A stretch of DNA of 38,434 nt from a virus. The position numbers were made by a program, and so were the translations under genes. Shown in pieces: positions 19,821 through 29,237 of the stretch (positions within the stretch are counted from its first letter, which is position 1; the number at the start of each line of letters is the position of its first letter). The stretch is from positions 1 through 38,434 of the IMG/VR virus record IMGVR_UViG_3300005338_000020; one strand, given 5' to 3'. Below the pieces are notes generated by a model. It searched no databases. It was given only the letters and a program-made list of their open reading frames with translations, and had not been told where the DNA came from.

Positions 19821-21056
19821 ATGTCAGCAACCTTACAAGACATCAGATTGAAAGTCAGAAGGATTACAAAAAGCCCTTCTGTGAATCAGATTACAGATGC
19901 GCAGATTGACCAGTACATCAACACATTCTATCTCTGGGACTTTCCTGAACATTTAAGACTATTTGACCTCACATCAGAGCTTAGGATCACCTGTAGCGCA
20001 AATATTGATACTTATGACCTTCCTACAAGCGCACCTACGAATGTTAGTCCTGTTTCATTAGGAAACGTTTCTGGAACATCTGCAAACATTGATTTAATTG
20101 CAACACTAGGTCTACCTGCTGATGCGACAATCATCCCAGGATCAATCTTGGTTAACGTCAACTCCACTTCCCCATCCGCATTTACTGAGGTTTTCCCATA
20201 TACCGGAGAACTAGTTGCGGATGCTGGCGATGGTACGCAAGGATTGATTGATTATCAAAATTGCGTCTTGCAATTGAGTTTCAGTTCATCTATTGCATCA
20301 AGCCCAGCAACCATTCAATTCAGTTATACAGTTCCAGAATTCATCACGATCATGCCTCCTCTCTATATTGCAGGATTTGAATCGTATTATACACAATCGC
20401 AAGCAGAGTTTTTTCGTCTTTACCCAATCATCAGGACTATATTAGCACTTACATATGGAACTGGTTCCGCAGGTCCATACACGGGCACATTATCTTCCAC
20501 TCCAGTGTTAAGAAATAATGTTCTGATTGACACCGTAGATACATCAGGAAATTCAATGTCTGTCAGTGATGATGGCAATGGAAATTTAGTTGGGAATGGC
20601 ACAGGAACTATCAATTACGTTACAGGCGCCATTTCAGTTTCATTCAACCAACCAGTTCAATCCGGCGCAGCAATCAATACGCAGACTGTTCCCTATGTAG
20701 GAAATAGGCCAGCAGCAGCCCTTTATTTTAACGATCAACTCACATTGAGACCCGTACCCGATCAAGCATACACAATTCAACTACAGGGGTTCAGAAGGCC
20801 TACAGCATTGATTGCGCAAGGTGATACTCCAGTATTGCGAGAATGGTGGCAGCTATTAGCAATGGGTGCAGCATTAAAGATATTCGAAGATAGGGGAGAT
20901 TTCAACTCAATCAATCTCTACATGCCTCTATTCAATCAATACAGAAATCAAGCCGAAAGAAAAACCATCGTTCAGTTGACGAATAACCGTTCACAGACTG
21001 TCTACACAGAGATGACGCAAGCTGCATTCGGTAATTTTTATGGAACCATGTTTTAA
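19821..21056 (+). CDS. Head-tail adaptor-like protein with inserted beta domains
   Basis: 411 residues with AAAGGAGG ribosome site. The helical N-terminus 'TLQDIRLKVRRITKSPSVNQ' then 'ITDAQIDQYINTFYLWDFPE' and the C-terminal 'DQLTLRPVPDQAYTIQLQGF' plus 'EWWQLLAMGAALKIFEDRGD' fit head-tail adaptor proteins of podoviruses (P22 gp4-like). Two beta inserts sit between; the second contains 'SVSDDGNGNLVGNGTGTINY', which recurs in the 833-residue tail protein. Adaptors dock under the portal and seal the channel. Confidence 0.68.
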   Translation: MSATLQDIRLKVRRITKSPSVNQITDAQIDQYINTFYLWDFPEHLRLFDLTSELRITCSANIDTYDLPTSAPTNVSPVSLGNVSGTSANIDLIATLGLPADATIIPGSILVNVNSTSPSAFTEVFPYTGELVADAGDGTQGLIDYQNCVLQLSFSSSIASSPATIQFSYTVPEFITIMPPLYIAGFESYYTQSQAEFFRLYPIIRTILALTYGTGSAGPYTGTLSSTPVLRNNVLIDTVDTSGNSMSVSDDGNGNLVGNGTGTINYVTGAISVSFNQPVQSGAAINTQTVPYVGNRPAAALYFNDQLTLRPVPDQAYTIQLQGFRRPTALIAQGDTPVLREWWQLLAMGAALKIFEDRGDFNSINLYMPLFNQYRNQAERKTIVQLTNNRSQTVYTEMTQAAFGNFYGTMF

Positions 21057-21082
21057 GTAAAGCCGCTTTACATTGGAGTTTT

Positions 21083-21709
21083 ATGACTACCTATACACCC
21101 AATATTCCTCAACCTGGTGACATACCAGCACAGTCACAAGACCAAATTTTGCAAAACTTTCAATCGATAGATGATGGAACAAATGGATTCGCAAGAAATC
21201 ATGTGAGTTTAACAAATGGCACAGTAGGCCAAAGAGGAAAGCATAATTTTCTAGAATTGGTCCAACAATCCGGAAAACCCGGTACATTGGCAGCTAATGA
21301 AAATACTTTTTATGCAAAGTCAGTTACTAGTACGGGTGATGGAGGATATACACAAACAGAAACTTTTCTTGCTCGTGGCACTTCAGCAGTAGAAATTCAA
21401 ATGACTGCTGGAAAAAATTCTGATGTTCCATTTTCAGATGCTGATAATTTTGTCACTTTTTTACCTGGTGGCCTATTAATTCAAGGTGGGGTTGTTACTT
21501 CACCAGGAAGTAGTGGAACAATTTCTTTTTCCCCCACATTTAGTGCTGTTCCACTATCTATTACCTTAACTGCACAAAGAAATTCAAGTTCAAATCCTAT
21601 TGTAGCATGGGTTGATAACGCATCCGCTCCATCTGCTTCTCAATTTAAATACAACTCAGATGTTTCAAGTATTTCCAAACTATACTGGGTAGCAATAGGT
21701 CTAGCATGA
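21083..21709 (+). CDS. Tail-fibre/appendage protein with gp53-like C-terminus
   Basis: 208 residues. The N-terminus 'PQPGDIPAQSQDQILQNFQS' is an attachment segment common in phage virion proteins; the middle is Gly/Thr-rich and beta-structured; the C-terminus 'SISKLYWVAIGLA' resembles the end of gp53-like fibre domains. Probably an adsorption appendage. It overlaps the next gene by ATGA. It lies before the main tail protein rather than with the other fibres. Confidence 0.6.
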   Translation: MTTYTPNIPQPGDIPAQSQDQILQNFQSIDDGTNGFARNHVSLTNGTVGQRGKHNFLELVQQSGKPGTLAANENTFYAKSVTSTGDGGYTQTETFLARGTSAVEIQMTAGKNSDVPFSDADNFVTFLPGGLLIQGGVVTSPGSSGTISFSPTFSAVPLSITLTAQRNSSSNPIVAWVDNASAPSASQFKYNSDVSSISKLYWVAIGLA

Positions 21710-24207
21710 CGGCACAACCACTATTCATAGGCCCCTATGATATCGGTTTGCAGAAGAACCTCAAGCCTTTCATGCTTCCCGATAAGGCATTTCCTAATTT
21801 GGTGAATGCGTTCATATTTCGCGGTCGCATTGAAAAGAAGATAGGATTTTCTCTGATTGGAAGACTTCAGAGAAACTACACAACTGCTTCTATAGGCAAT
21901 TCTGGGGCTTCCCCTTGGACATTTAATCTCTATACTGTTCTTTCTATTACGGGTGAACCTAACGCAGCAATTAAACCAGGATCTGTTGTTATAGTGATTG
22001 GGGGTGCAATTACCTTCACAGATCAAGGAAATGGCACTTTAACATCGATTACTCCAGGAAATAGCGGAACGATCAATTATGCAACCGGTTCGGTTACGTT
22101 AACTCACATAGCAGGTGCAGGAGTAGCCACTACAGCTACTCTTTCATATTATCCGACATTACCTGTTATGGGTCTATGTCGACGCGAATTGGTGTCACTA
22201 AATCAATTCCAAACCGTAGCATTTGATACAAAATACGCTTATCGATTTTTAGCTGGTGCATGGCAAGAATTGCCCTCTACTATGGTCACAAGATGGAATG
22301 GTACTGATTACCAATTGTTTTGGACGACTAACTATGCAAAGGATGCGTCAGGAAATGACCTTTTTTGGGCTTCTAATGATAATCCTGGATTAAATGGATA
22401 TGCCTTTACATCATTTGCAGGTAGTGTTGCAGGGCCTCCATCAACTACAAACATCACTACGACAGTTGCAAACAACTTTCAGGTAGGCGACAGTGTCATT
22501 ATCTTGAATTCATCTGCTGGAGCTGCCAATGGCACTACAGGAACTGTTACAGCAGCCGGAAACCCATTCACAATAAGCAATCCTGGTACAGGAGTTTTCA
22601 CCGATACTGCAAACACAGGTATTGTTTTAAATCTATCCAGACAAGTAACTGGAGTCGATACAATCAAATATTACAATGGTTCCACATGGAGCATTTTCAA
22701 TCCTACAACATTCTCTGGGATAGTACCTAATATAATTTTGGGTGCTTTGTTAATTGTTCCTTATAAAGATCGATTAGTGCTTCTGAATACTACAGAAGGC
22801 AATGCAACAACTTCACAGAACTTTCAAAACAGGGCTAGATGGTCACAAAATGGATCACCAATTGATTTGGTTAATGGTTGGCTTGATGATACTGTTGGTC
22901 GCGGTGGATTCGTGGACGCCCCCACGCTGGAAGCCATAGTCTCATGCGGATTTGTAAAAGATACTCTTATTGTATATTTCGAAAGATCCACATGGCAATT
23001 AGTATATACGTCCAATGAAGTTTTGCCTTTCATTTGGCAACGTATCGATTCAGAATTAGGAGCTGAAAGCACATTTTCTAATGTGCAATTCGATAATGGA
23101 TTACTGGCCTTTGGTAACGTGGGAATTCATAGTACAAACGGTGTAAATTGTGAAAGAATTGATGCTATCATCCCAGACGAAGTCTTTACGATAAACAACA
23201 ACAATAATGGCCCGCAGCGTGTTTCAAGTCAAAGGGACTTCTTAAATGAATTGGCTTATTTCACATATCCTGATCCTACAAGCATACCACCTTCAACATC
23301 CTCAGCTTTTAAATTTCCCAATAAGGTATTGGTTTATAATTACCGAAATAACACATGGTCTTTTTTCCGTGAGAATTTCACTTGTTACGGTCCTTACCAG
23401 CTTGTGACACCAGGTTTTACATGGGCGAATATGGTTAGTGGCACATCATGGGCGCCATGGTCATCATGGTCAGCACCATGGAATTCCGGCTTCCAATTAA
23501 CTGGAGTGCCTACAATCTGTGCAGGTACGCAACAAGGGTATGTTGTAGAGTTGAACCCTGACAACGTTACAAATTCGGAAACACTAAGCATCAAAGGCAT
23601 CACAGGATCTACAATAAATAGCCCAAACCATAATCTGGAACAGGGTGAATATATTTATGTCATTGGATGTATTGGTTCAACCACATTCAACAATCAGATT
23701 CTCAAGATCATTTCCGTTACGGATGCGAACAATTTCGTTGTGGATCAAACGGCAAGTGGAACCTATCTAGGTGGTGGATCAATCCGACTATTGAGTAATA
23801 TTAACATCTTCACCAAAGAATTTGCTCCTTTCTGGGCTAATGGAAGAAGGGTTCGTTTACGAAAAGGGGAATTTCTCTTTTCTAAATCATCCGAGGGTGA
23901 AGTGACTTGCAATGTATTTGTAGATACTTCTGAGAATTACTCAACAACAGAATATGATCCTAATTTAGGCATTAACAATGCCGTTTTGGGTACAAACCAT
24001 ATCTCAACAGCACCAGAACCAAATATTCCTGCACAATTGCAACAACAAGAAATCTGGCAGCACATGTATTTCTATACCTCTGGAGACACATTCCAGGTGC
24101 AAATTACCTTGGATGATTCTCAGATGCGAAATTTGGACATTGTAGATAGTGATATTGTATTGCATGGGATGATCTTCTATTTTGAAGAAGCTGGAGAATT
24201 TCTATGA
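21706..24207 (+). CDS. Large tail hub/stabilisation protein
   Basis: 833 residues. The opening 'FIGPYDIGLQKNLKPFMLPD' followed by 'NLVNAFIFRGRIEKKIGFSL' and a long beta-propeller-like body ('ERSTWQLVYTSNEVLPFIWQ', 'NGLLAFGNVGIHSTNGVNCE') match tail stabilisation/hub proteins that cap the connector in podoviruses (P22 gp10-like role). Residues about 70-140 hold the same beta insert seen in the upstream adaptor ('DQGNGTLTSITPGNSGTINY'). FCCH-like repeats are also present. Overlaps the genes on both sides by 4 bases. Confidence 0.72.
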   Translation: MTAQPLFIGPYDIGLQKNLKPFMLPDKAFPNLVNAFIFRGRIEKKIGFSLIGRLQRNYTTASIGNSGASPWTFNLYTVLSITGEPNAAIKPGSVVIVIGGAITFTDQGNGTLTSITPGNSGTINYATGSVTLTHIAGAGVATTATLSYYPTLPVMGLCRRELVSLNQFQTVAFDTKYAYRFLAGAWQELPSTMVTRWNGTDYQLFWTTNYAKDASGNDLFWASNDNPGLNGYAFTSFAGSVAGPPSTTNITTTVANNFQVGDSVIILNSSAGAANGTTGTVTAAGNPFTISNPGTGVFTDTANTGIVLNLSRQVTGVDTIKYYNGSTWSIFNPTTFSGIVPNIILGALLIVPYKDRLVLLNTTEGNATTSQNFQNRARWSQNGSPIDLVNGWLDDTVGRGGFVDAPTLEAIVSCGFVKDTLIVYFERSTWQLVYTSNEVLPFIWQRIDSELGAESTFSNVQFDNGLLAFGNVGIHSTNGVNCERIDAIIPDEVFTINNNNNGPQRVSSQRDFLNELAYFTYPDPTSIPPSTSSAFKFPNKVLVYNYRNNTWSFFRENFTCYGPYQLVTPGFTWANMVSGTSWAPWSSWSAPWNSGFQLTGVPTICAGTQQGYVVELNPDNVTNSETLSIKGITGSTINSPNHNLEQGEYIYVIGCIGSTTFNNQILKIISVTDANNFVVDQTASGTYLGGGSIRLLSNINIFTKEFAPFWANGRRVRLRKGEFLFSKSSEGEVTCNVFVDTSENYSTTEYDPNLGINNAVLGTNHISTAPEPNIPAQLQQQEIWQHMYFYTSGDTFQVQITLDDSQMRNLDIVDSDIVLHGMIFYFEEAGEFL

Positions 24208-24674
24208 CGGCTACTCCTGAAGGTGGAACATCACCATTTCTTCCTACATTTCGAAATCTGGAACTCAATGATGAACAGCTACGCATTGTCCTTTCACAAT
24301 ACCTTACAAACTCGGCTTATGCTGTAAACATTAAGCAAAGTGGACAATATGAGACTATAGAGTTATTGAGCAGTCAGCAATTTACAGATCAAACATCGGC
24401 ACAAAAGAAGAGACAAGGATTTCGTAAGATTTTCTATATTGATCCGGCAAATTTGACCTTTAGTCATAACATTTCAGGCGTGCAACTCTTCACTAATATT
24501 TACGGTGTAGTTTCTGTGTCCGGGGGTTGGTATCCACTGCCTCTTGTAGACGTAGTTAATGTGACTAATCAAATATCTATACAAGTGACTAATACTCAGG
24601 TTATTATAACAGGTGGAGCTACGGCGCCTATGATAACTGGCGGTATAGTGGTTTTAGAGTATGTAAAAAATTGA
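24204..24674 (+). CDS. Tail-associated protein
   Basis: 156 residues, ATGA-coupled to the hub gene. Beta-rich, with hydrophobic strands and a C-terminal 'TNTQVIITGGATAPMITGGI' repeat-like end. 'QTSAQKKRQGFRKIFYIDPA' is the most distinctive stretch. Position and composition suggest a virion protein of the tail tip or connector. No family named. Confidence 0.5.
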   Translation: MTATPEGGTSPFLPTFRNLELNDEQLRIVLSQYLTNSAYAVNIKQSGQYETIELLSSQQFTDQTSAQKKRQGFRKIFYIDPANLTFSHNISGVQLFTNIYGVVSVSGGWYPLPLVDVVNVTNQISIQVTNTQVIITGGATAPMITGGIVVLEYVKN

Positions 24675-24681
24675 GGTTTTT

Positions 24682-25281
24682 ATGGCGTGGGATTGGTTAT
24701 TTGGTAAAGAAGCAAAAGTAAAGGATTATCATCCATATACGGATGAGCAAGAGAATTTTATCAATTCAGTCCTTCAACAAACTGGTCCATTGAATCAAGC
24801 TGGAATGGACTATTTACGCCAAATTCTAAGCAATGATCCTAGGGCGTTTGAGGCGTTTGAAGCACCCATAAAGCAACAATTCGAAGAAGAAACTATTCCA
24901 AATATATTAGAGAGATTTTCTTCTGCGGGTGCAAGAAATTCATCTGCATTAAATCAAACTTTGGGACGTTCAGGAAGAGATCTTTCTACTCAATTAGCCG
25001 GTCAACGAGCAAATTTGCGTGATAGTGCTTTGTCAAGATTGATGCAATTTAATCAAACCGGACTTACACAAACAAAGCAACCATACATGAAAGGTGGTTC
25101 AGAAGGCGTTGCAGGCCCATTACTTAATCTTGGTGCATCAGTTTTAGGTGGCCCATTAGCGAGTGGATTTAGCTCCTTAACAAACTTTTTGAGTTCTAAA
25201 TTTGGTGGCGCTGCATCTGGCGGTGGTGGTGATTTAACAGGTGCATATGATTTTGGTTTCAGAAGTGGCGCAATGACTTAG
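24682..25281 (+). CDS. Putative internal virion (ejection) protein 1
   Basis: 199 residues. 'MAWDWLFGKEAKVKDYHPYT' then a helical central part rich in Gln/Ser, and a C-terminal Gly/Ala/Leu stretch ('GPLLNLGASVLGGPLASGFS') that is membrane-active in character. First of three consecutive genes between tail hub and fibres, the place of ejection proteins in P22-like phages. Such proteins leave the head with the DNA and span the host envelope. Assignment is by position and composition. Confidence 0.55.
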   Translation: MAWDWLFGKEAKVKDYHPYTDEQENFINSVLQQTGPLNQAGMDYLRQILSNDPRAFEAFEAPIKQQFEEETIPNILERFSSAGARNSSALNQTLGRSGRDLSTQLAGQRANLRDSALSRLMQFNQTGLTQTKQPYMKGGSEGVAGPLLNLGASVLGGPLASGFSSLTNFLSSKFGGAASGGGGDLTGAYDFGFRSGAMT

Positions 25282-25290
25282 GAGAAATTT

Positions 25291-26451
25291 ATGGGTTTTG
25301 TTCTTCCACGCAATCCTAATCCTTTGGTGGGTGCGTTAAATACATTAACACAAACTTTTACAAAGCGAGCAACTGAAGACCGTGAAAACAAATTGATCGG
25401 TGATGCTTTTCAAAAGCTCAACGACCCCAATATTTCACCTTTGGAGCAATTAGTTACATTAAGCCAACTGGATGTGTCTCCTGAGAAGAGAAAGATGCTT
25501 ACAGAGGGTTTTAGCACCATTAATGAGCAAGCCGCAAAAGCACAGAAAGCGCAACAAGAACGACAGCGCAACGTGCAAGTTGCACAGCATTTAGGTTTAG
25601 AGAATCCCGAACAATATGCAGATCATGATCCATCTACAATTGTTGCGATTCATAAGCAGAAGAATCCTGTGGCTAAGGGAGGAATTTCTGCTCAACCAAT
25701 CCCGGAAGAACACTTGAATAAAATAGAAGAAATCGAAAATGCGAATCCAAAAGCCTCACCCGGTGAATTGATTAAACTATTTGCTAAAGCACAAATTCCT
25801 GAATCTTCATATAAATTGCGCGTTGAAACTAAAGGGAAAGAAGGCGAAGCATCAAATAAAAATCTCCTTACCATTCATGAGTATTCTGAAGATGCTGATA
25901 AAGAAATTATTAATGCTTCTAAAACAGCACGTAAACAACTCGAAGCTGCAAAAGATATTGAGGAAGCTGTTCGTTCAAAAAAAGTACAACCTAATTCCGT
26001 TTCAAATTGGTTTAGAGGTTTTGGGAAGATTGGAGATAAAATCGCTGATGCTTTTAAAAATGCCGAGCAGGGTAAATTTGAAGCAGCTCTTCCACAATTG
26101 ATCGAGGGTTGGAAAGATGTTTTCGGAGTCAGATTATCTGATGCCGACTTAAAAATCATTCAAGACAAACTGCCTAGTATTGGCAAAAGTGCTGAAGCGA
26201 ATGAAGCCATTTTAAAAGTCATCCGTAAATATGCACAACCACTTATAGATAGAGAACAAATTGGAAGACAAATCAAAAAAGAAAATAATGGTTATAGACC
26301 TCTAAATTATACTGACATGATTGAAGAACGATTAGAGGCTATGAATGAACCTGTAATGGTAATTAGCCCAAAATCTGGAAAGCCAGTTTCTATTCCACGA
26401 AGGGATTTACAAGCAGCTTTAGATGCTGGGGGAAAATTAGCCAATGAGTAG
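25291..26451 (+). CDS. Putative internal virion (ejection) protein 2
   Basis: 386 residues with ribosome site TAGGAG. Nearly all helical, Lys/Glu/Gln-rich with a coiled coil at about 75-110 ('NEQAAKAQKAQQERQRNVQV'). No membrane segment and no catalytic motif. Overlaps the next gene by eight bases, so the two are coupled. Fits the soluble, elongated type of ejection protein. Confidence 0.55.
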   Translation: MGFVLPRNPNPLVGALNTLTQTFTKRATEDRENKLIGDAFQKLNDPNISPLEQLVTLSQLDVSPEKRKMLTEGFSTINEQAAKAQKAQQERQRNVQVAQHLGLENPEQYADHDPSTIVAIHKQKNPVAKGGISAQPIPEEHLNKIEEIENANPKASPGELIKLFAKAQIPESSYKLRVETKGKEGEASNKNLLTIHEYSEDADKEIINASKTARKQLEAAKDIEEAVRSKKVQPNSVSNWFRGFGKIGDKIADAFKNAEQGKFEAALPQLIEGWKDVFGVRLSDADLKIIQDKLPSIGKSAEANEAILKVIRKYAQPLIDREQIGRQIKKENNGYRPLNYTDMIEERLEAMNEPVMVISPKSGKPVSIPRRDLQAALDAGGKLANE

Positions 26452-28651
26452 TTTTAATTGGGATCAATATGAGCCTGAAGTTGCAACAGAAAATCCACCA
26501 CAAAAAACTCTCCCTAAAAATACTCCTCCGTTGAAATTTGAAAAAACTCCTGAAAGTTTTGATTGGTCAGATTACGAAAAAAGTTCATTTCCAGAAGAGG
26601 TTGAAAAAGAACCGGACTCATTACCTGCAAAAATTTTCAGATATGTATATTCTTTGCCTTCAGGAATTGGTCAAGCATTTACTTGGCCGTTAGATGCAGT
26701 TAACTTTTTGGCTCAAGGCGAAGGTTTGAGTGGATTAGAAGAATATGAGCAAAATTGGGAAAAGTGGCAGCAACAATGGCCTGGGGTGCAATTTCCTGAT
26801 CCTAACTCAGAAGATTTCAGAAAGAAGTATTTAGAAGCTGTTGTTTCAGGATCAGAATATTTTCCAAGTCAATCAAATATTGAACGCATTATTGAAGAGA
26901 AAACAGGCGCACCACTTGTTGCAACTGATAAATTGCAAAAATTAATCCGACTTGGAGGTATGGCTGGTGCATTTCAAAAAACTTTAGGAAAAGCTGCTGT
27001 AGCTGGTGTGACAGCTCCTGTCGTATCTGGAACAGCGCAAGTATTAGGTGCAAATGAAGGCGTTGCAGATGTTTTGGGCTTACTCGCTTCACCGGCTCCT
27101 GGAGCTATAAATCAAGCAATAAAGAAATCTCTACCATCTTCTAAAGCTGCTGCATTGGAATCTAAAATTATAGGAGCAGAAAAGCAACCAAGTTCTTTTG
27201 AAACTGCTGAAAGCATTTTGAAAGACTTACAGAGCACTCCAGAAACTAATGAAGGTGCTTTAGGATTAAGAATTCCTCAACAAAATAAACCTTCAATTAA
27301 TGTCGAAGGAAGAACTATCACCTCTAAAGGAAAGGATCTTGGAGTTAGACCATCAAAAACTTTTGAAGCAACAAATCTAAAAGATGTTGTTGGCAACACT
27401 ATTTCTCCTCAAAAGTTCTATAACACCACCGAAGGTGGAAAAGCTATCACAGATGAAGTCAGAAGACTTGATGAAGAAGTTTATAGAGGGGTAAATAATC
27501 TTTACAAAAGGTCTAGAGAACTAAATTCTCAAATCGAAAATATTCAACCAAATCTTGTTGAAGATTTAACCCCGCGCATTCGGGAACTAGAAAAAATTCC
27601 TGAACCTTCAGATGTACAAAAACGTCTAATTACTGCGATGAAGAAAATTAGAAATGATCTTGCACATATCGGTGAAGATGGTGAAGTAATCGGATACAAG
27701 CCGATTAATAACCAAACTCTAATAGATCAGGTTCAAAGCTTACGCCAGATTGTGGATTATGATTTTTCCCATGGAAATACCAAGAACATTTTTAAGCCAT
27801 TGATTAATTCTATCGAAGATGCCGTAATTAACACATCAAAGCAATCAGGGAATTTGGAAGCCGTAGCAGCAAATATCGAAGCCAAAAATGCATATAAGAA
27901 TTGGGTGAATGCTTTTGATACGCCTTATATGCGCCCTTTGCGCGACAGAAGCAATAAGGACTTTAGCAAATCATTTAAGTCGGCTTTAGATTTGGATGAA
28001 TATAATGTCTTAAGTCCTATTTTGAATGCTTCTGAAAGAGGAAAGTTGCTTAATCAAGCTGTGTCAAGAGATTTAGTAGAAAAGCATCTTGCACCATTTT
28101 TGGAGAATCCTCACAAAGCTAACACAAGAGAATTTAATAAAACATTAAGAGAACTGGATGCTGTTTTACCTCCTGGAATGACTCAACAAATCCGTAACAA
28201 ATTCAATGCATCGCGTAAAACACCTTCGTTTCGTGCAAAGGCAAAGCCGTTTACCAAAGCTGAAGAGGCTTCAAGCAAATACCTGAAATTGAAACCAGAA
28301 GATATACAAGCTAAAATGAATTCCCGTTCAGGTATTAGAGAATTGCGTCAGGATCTATCTGGAAGTGAATCAAGAAAGAAATTATTCAATCAACTAGAAA
28401 GACAAAAGCTTCGCTCGTTGCTTCGTGAAGGGAACATTGAGAAAGAATTCACCGGTAATGATGTCTACAATGTGTTGAATAAAGAAAAGAATGCTGAAAT
28501 CTTTAGAGAAATCATGGGAGAGCAAGAGTTTGAAGCAGCACGACAAGAGTTTAAAGAGATAGGCAAAAAGCAAATTAGAATTGATAATCTAACAAAATAT
28601 TCTAAATATATTGGTGTGCTGAAATTTCTTCACAATTTCTCACCACTTTGA
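26444..28651 (+). CDS. Putative internal virion (ejection) protein 3
   Basis: 735 residues. The N-terminus is Pro/Lys-rich; about residues 60-215 hold two amphipathic or hydrophobic regions ('LPSGIGQAFTWPLDAVNFLA' and 'AGVTAPVVSGTAQVLGANEG'), and the rest is long charged helices. This matches the largest ejection protein of podoviruses, which forms part of the trans-envelope conduit. No transglycosylase motif is evident, though a catalytic domain too divergent to see cannot be excluded. It is the last gene of the late operon and ends convergent with the leftward membrane genes. Confidence 0.62.
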   Translation: MSSFNWDQYEPEVATENPPQKTLPKNTPPLKFEKTPESFDWSDYEKSSFPEEVEKEPDSLPAKIFRYVYSLPSGIGQAFTWPLDAVNFLAQGEGLSGLEEYEQNWEKWQQQWPGVQFPDPNSEDFRKKYLEAVVSGSEYFPSQSNIERIIEEKTGAPLVATDKLQKLIRLGGMAGAFQKTLGKAAVAGVTAPVVSGTAQVLGANEGVADVLGLLASPAPGAINQAIKKSLPSSKAAALESKIIGAEKQPSSFETAESILKDLQSTPETNEGALGLRIPQQNKPSINVEGRTITSKGKDLGVRPSKTFEATNLKDVVGNTISPQKFYNTTEGGKAITDEVRRLDEEVYRGVNNLYKRSRELNSQIENIQPNLVEDLTPRIRELEKIPEPSDVQKRLITAMKKIRNDLAHIGEDGEVIGYKPINNQTLIDQVQSLRQIVDYDFSHGNTKNIFKPLINSIEDAVINTSKQSGNLEAVAANIEAKNAYKNWVNAFDTPYMRPLRDRSNKDFSKSFKSALDLDEYNVLSPILNASERGKLLNQAVSRDLVEKHLAPFLENPHKANTREFNKTLRELDAVLPPGMTQQIRNKFNASRKTPSFRAKAKPFTKAEEASSKYLKLKPEDIQAKMNSRSGIRELRQDLSGSESRKKLFNQLERQKLRSLLREGNIEKEFTGNDVYNVLNKEKNAEIFREIMGEQEFEAARQEFKEIGKKQIRIDNLTKYSKYIGVLKFLHNFSPL

Positions 28652-28750
28652 ATTCTGCATATCTAGAAAAAAAACAATCGCTAACCAGATCATTCCTGTT
28701 CCTGTTGATGCGATAAGCCCGAAAGATAGTAATAAAGCAATAACTTCCAT
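28640..28750 (-). CDS. 36-residue single-pass membrane protein
   Basis: ATG 28750 lies one base after the upstream stop. 'MEVIALLLSFGLIASTGTGM' continues as one hydrophobic helix, with a short polar C-terminus. The size fits a tiny holin, antiholin or lysis-type peptide. It overlaps the end of the large ejection gene by 12 bases. Confidence 0.5.
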   Translation of the reverse strand: MEVIALLLSFGLIASTGTGMIWLAIVFFLDMQNSKW

Positions 28751-28751
28751 T

Positions 28752-28991
28752 CTATCCCGCCTTCTTCATTTCGCCATCATGTTTGAGCATGCAGCATTCT
28801 TTTTGTGAGAATGCGCCTTCCATACGGCAGAGGCGACGATCGATGTCTGTGACTTTATCATCCATTTTATCAACTCTATTAGTTAAGTAATCCATTCGAT
28901 TATTAAGACTGTTCCACATAATGATCATGAGACCATAAGTAATTGTAAAACCAGCTCCTAAAATCCATAAAATTATATCTAACTTTTCCAT
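28752..28991 (-). CDS. Membrane-anchored coiled-coil protein, holin/spanin-like candidate
   Basis: 79 residues. N-terminal transmembrane helix (about 5-27), then a coiled coil with heptads 'NRMDYLTNRVDKMDDKVTDI' and a Cys pair in the tail. One helix plus periplasmic or cytoplasmic coiled coil is the layout of inner-membrane spanins and of some XhlA-like lysis proteins. It has its own good promoter (29116-29144). Role inferred from topology only. Confidence 0.55.
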   Translation of the reverse strand: MEKLDIILWILGAGFTITYGLMIIMWNSLNNRMDYLTNRVDKMDDKVTDIDRRLCRMEGAFSQKECCMLKHDGEMKKAG

Positions 28992-29115
28992 ATTTAACCC
29001 ATACTTTTACTTCTACTTTCAAGCCATAGAAAGAACATGGTCAAGGCAAATAGGTGAAAAAAATTAATTTTTTCAAATATAGCTACCAAATCCACGTTAT
29101 ATTCCCTTTTCTCAC

Positions 29116-29144
29116 ATTATATCACATATCCCATTTATAAGCAA
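29116..29144 (-). promoter_or_regulatory. Strong leftward promoter of membrane-protein pair
   Basis: Read leftward: TTGCTT (complement of 29139-29144), exact 17-base spacer, perfect TATAAT (29116-29121). It is the best promoter in the window and would start transcription near 29109, ahead of the gene at 28991. Confidence 0.65.
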
Positions 29145-29169
29145 TCCTGAACAAATATTTATCAATTTC

Positions 29170-29217
29170 TTGGGTATTTTCACCCAATTAAATCTGCATT
29201 TCTTAAGATGTCTTAAG
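29170..29217. promoter_or_regulatory. Two operator-like palindromes before tail-fibre operon
   Basis: TTGGGT-ATTTTC-ACCCAA (29170-29187) is a perfect 6-bp inverted repeat; CTTAAGA-TG-TCTTAAG (29202-29217) is a perfect 7+2+7 palindrome just before the AAGGAG site of the gene at 29238. They may bind a regulator of the fibre genes. Confidence 0.45.
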
Positions 29218-29237
29218 TAACTAATAAGGAGTAACTT

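Noticed and set aside
29061-29085. GAAAAAA/TTTTTTC symmetric AT tract as a terminator
   Set aside because: The stem is only A-T pairs with a 4-5-base centre and would be too weak; more likely chance in an AT-rich gap.
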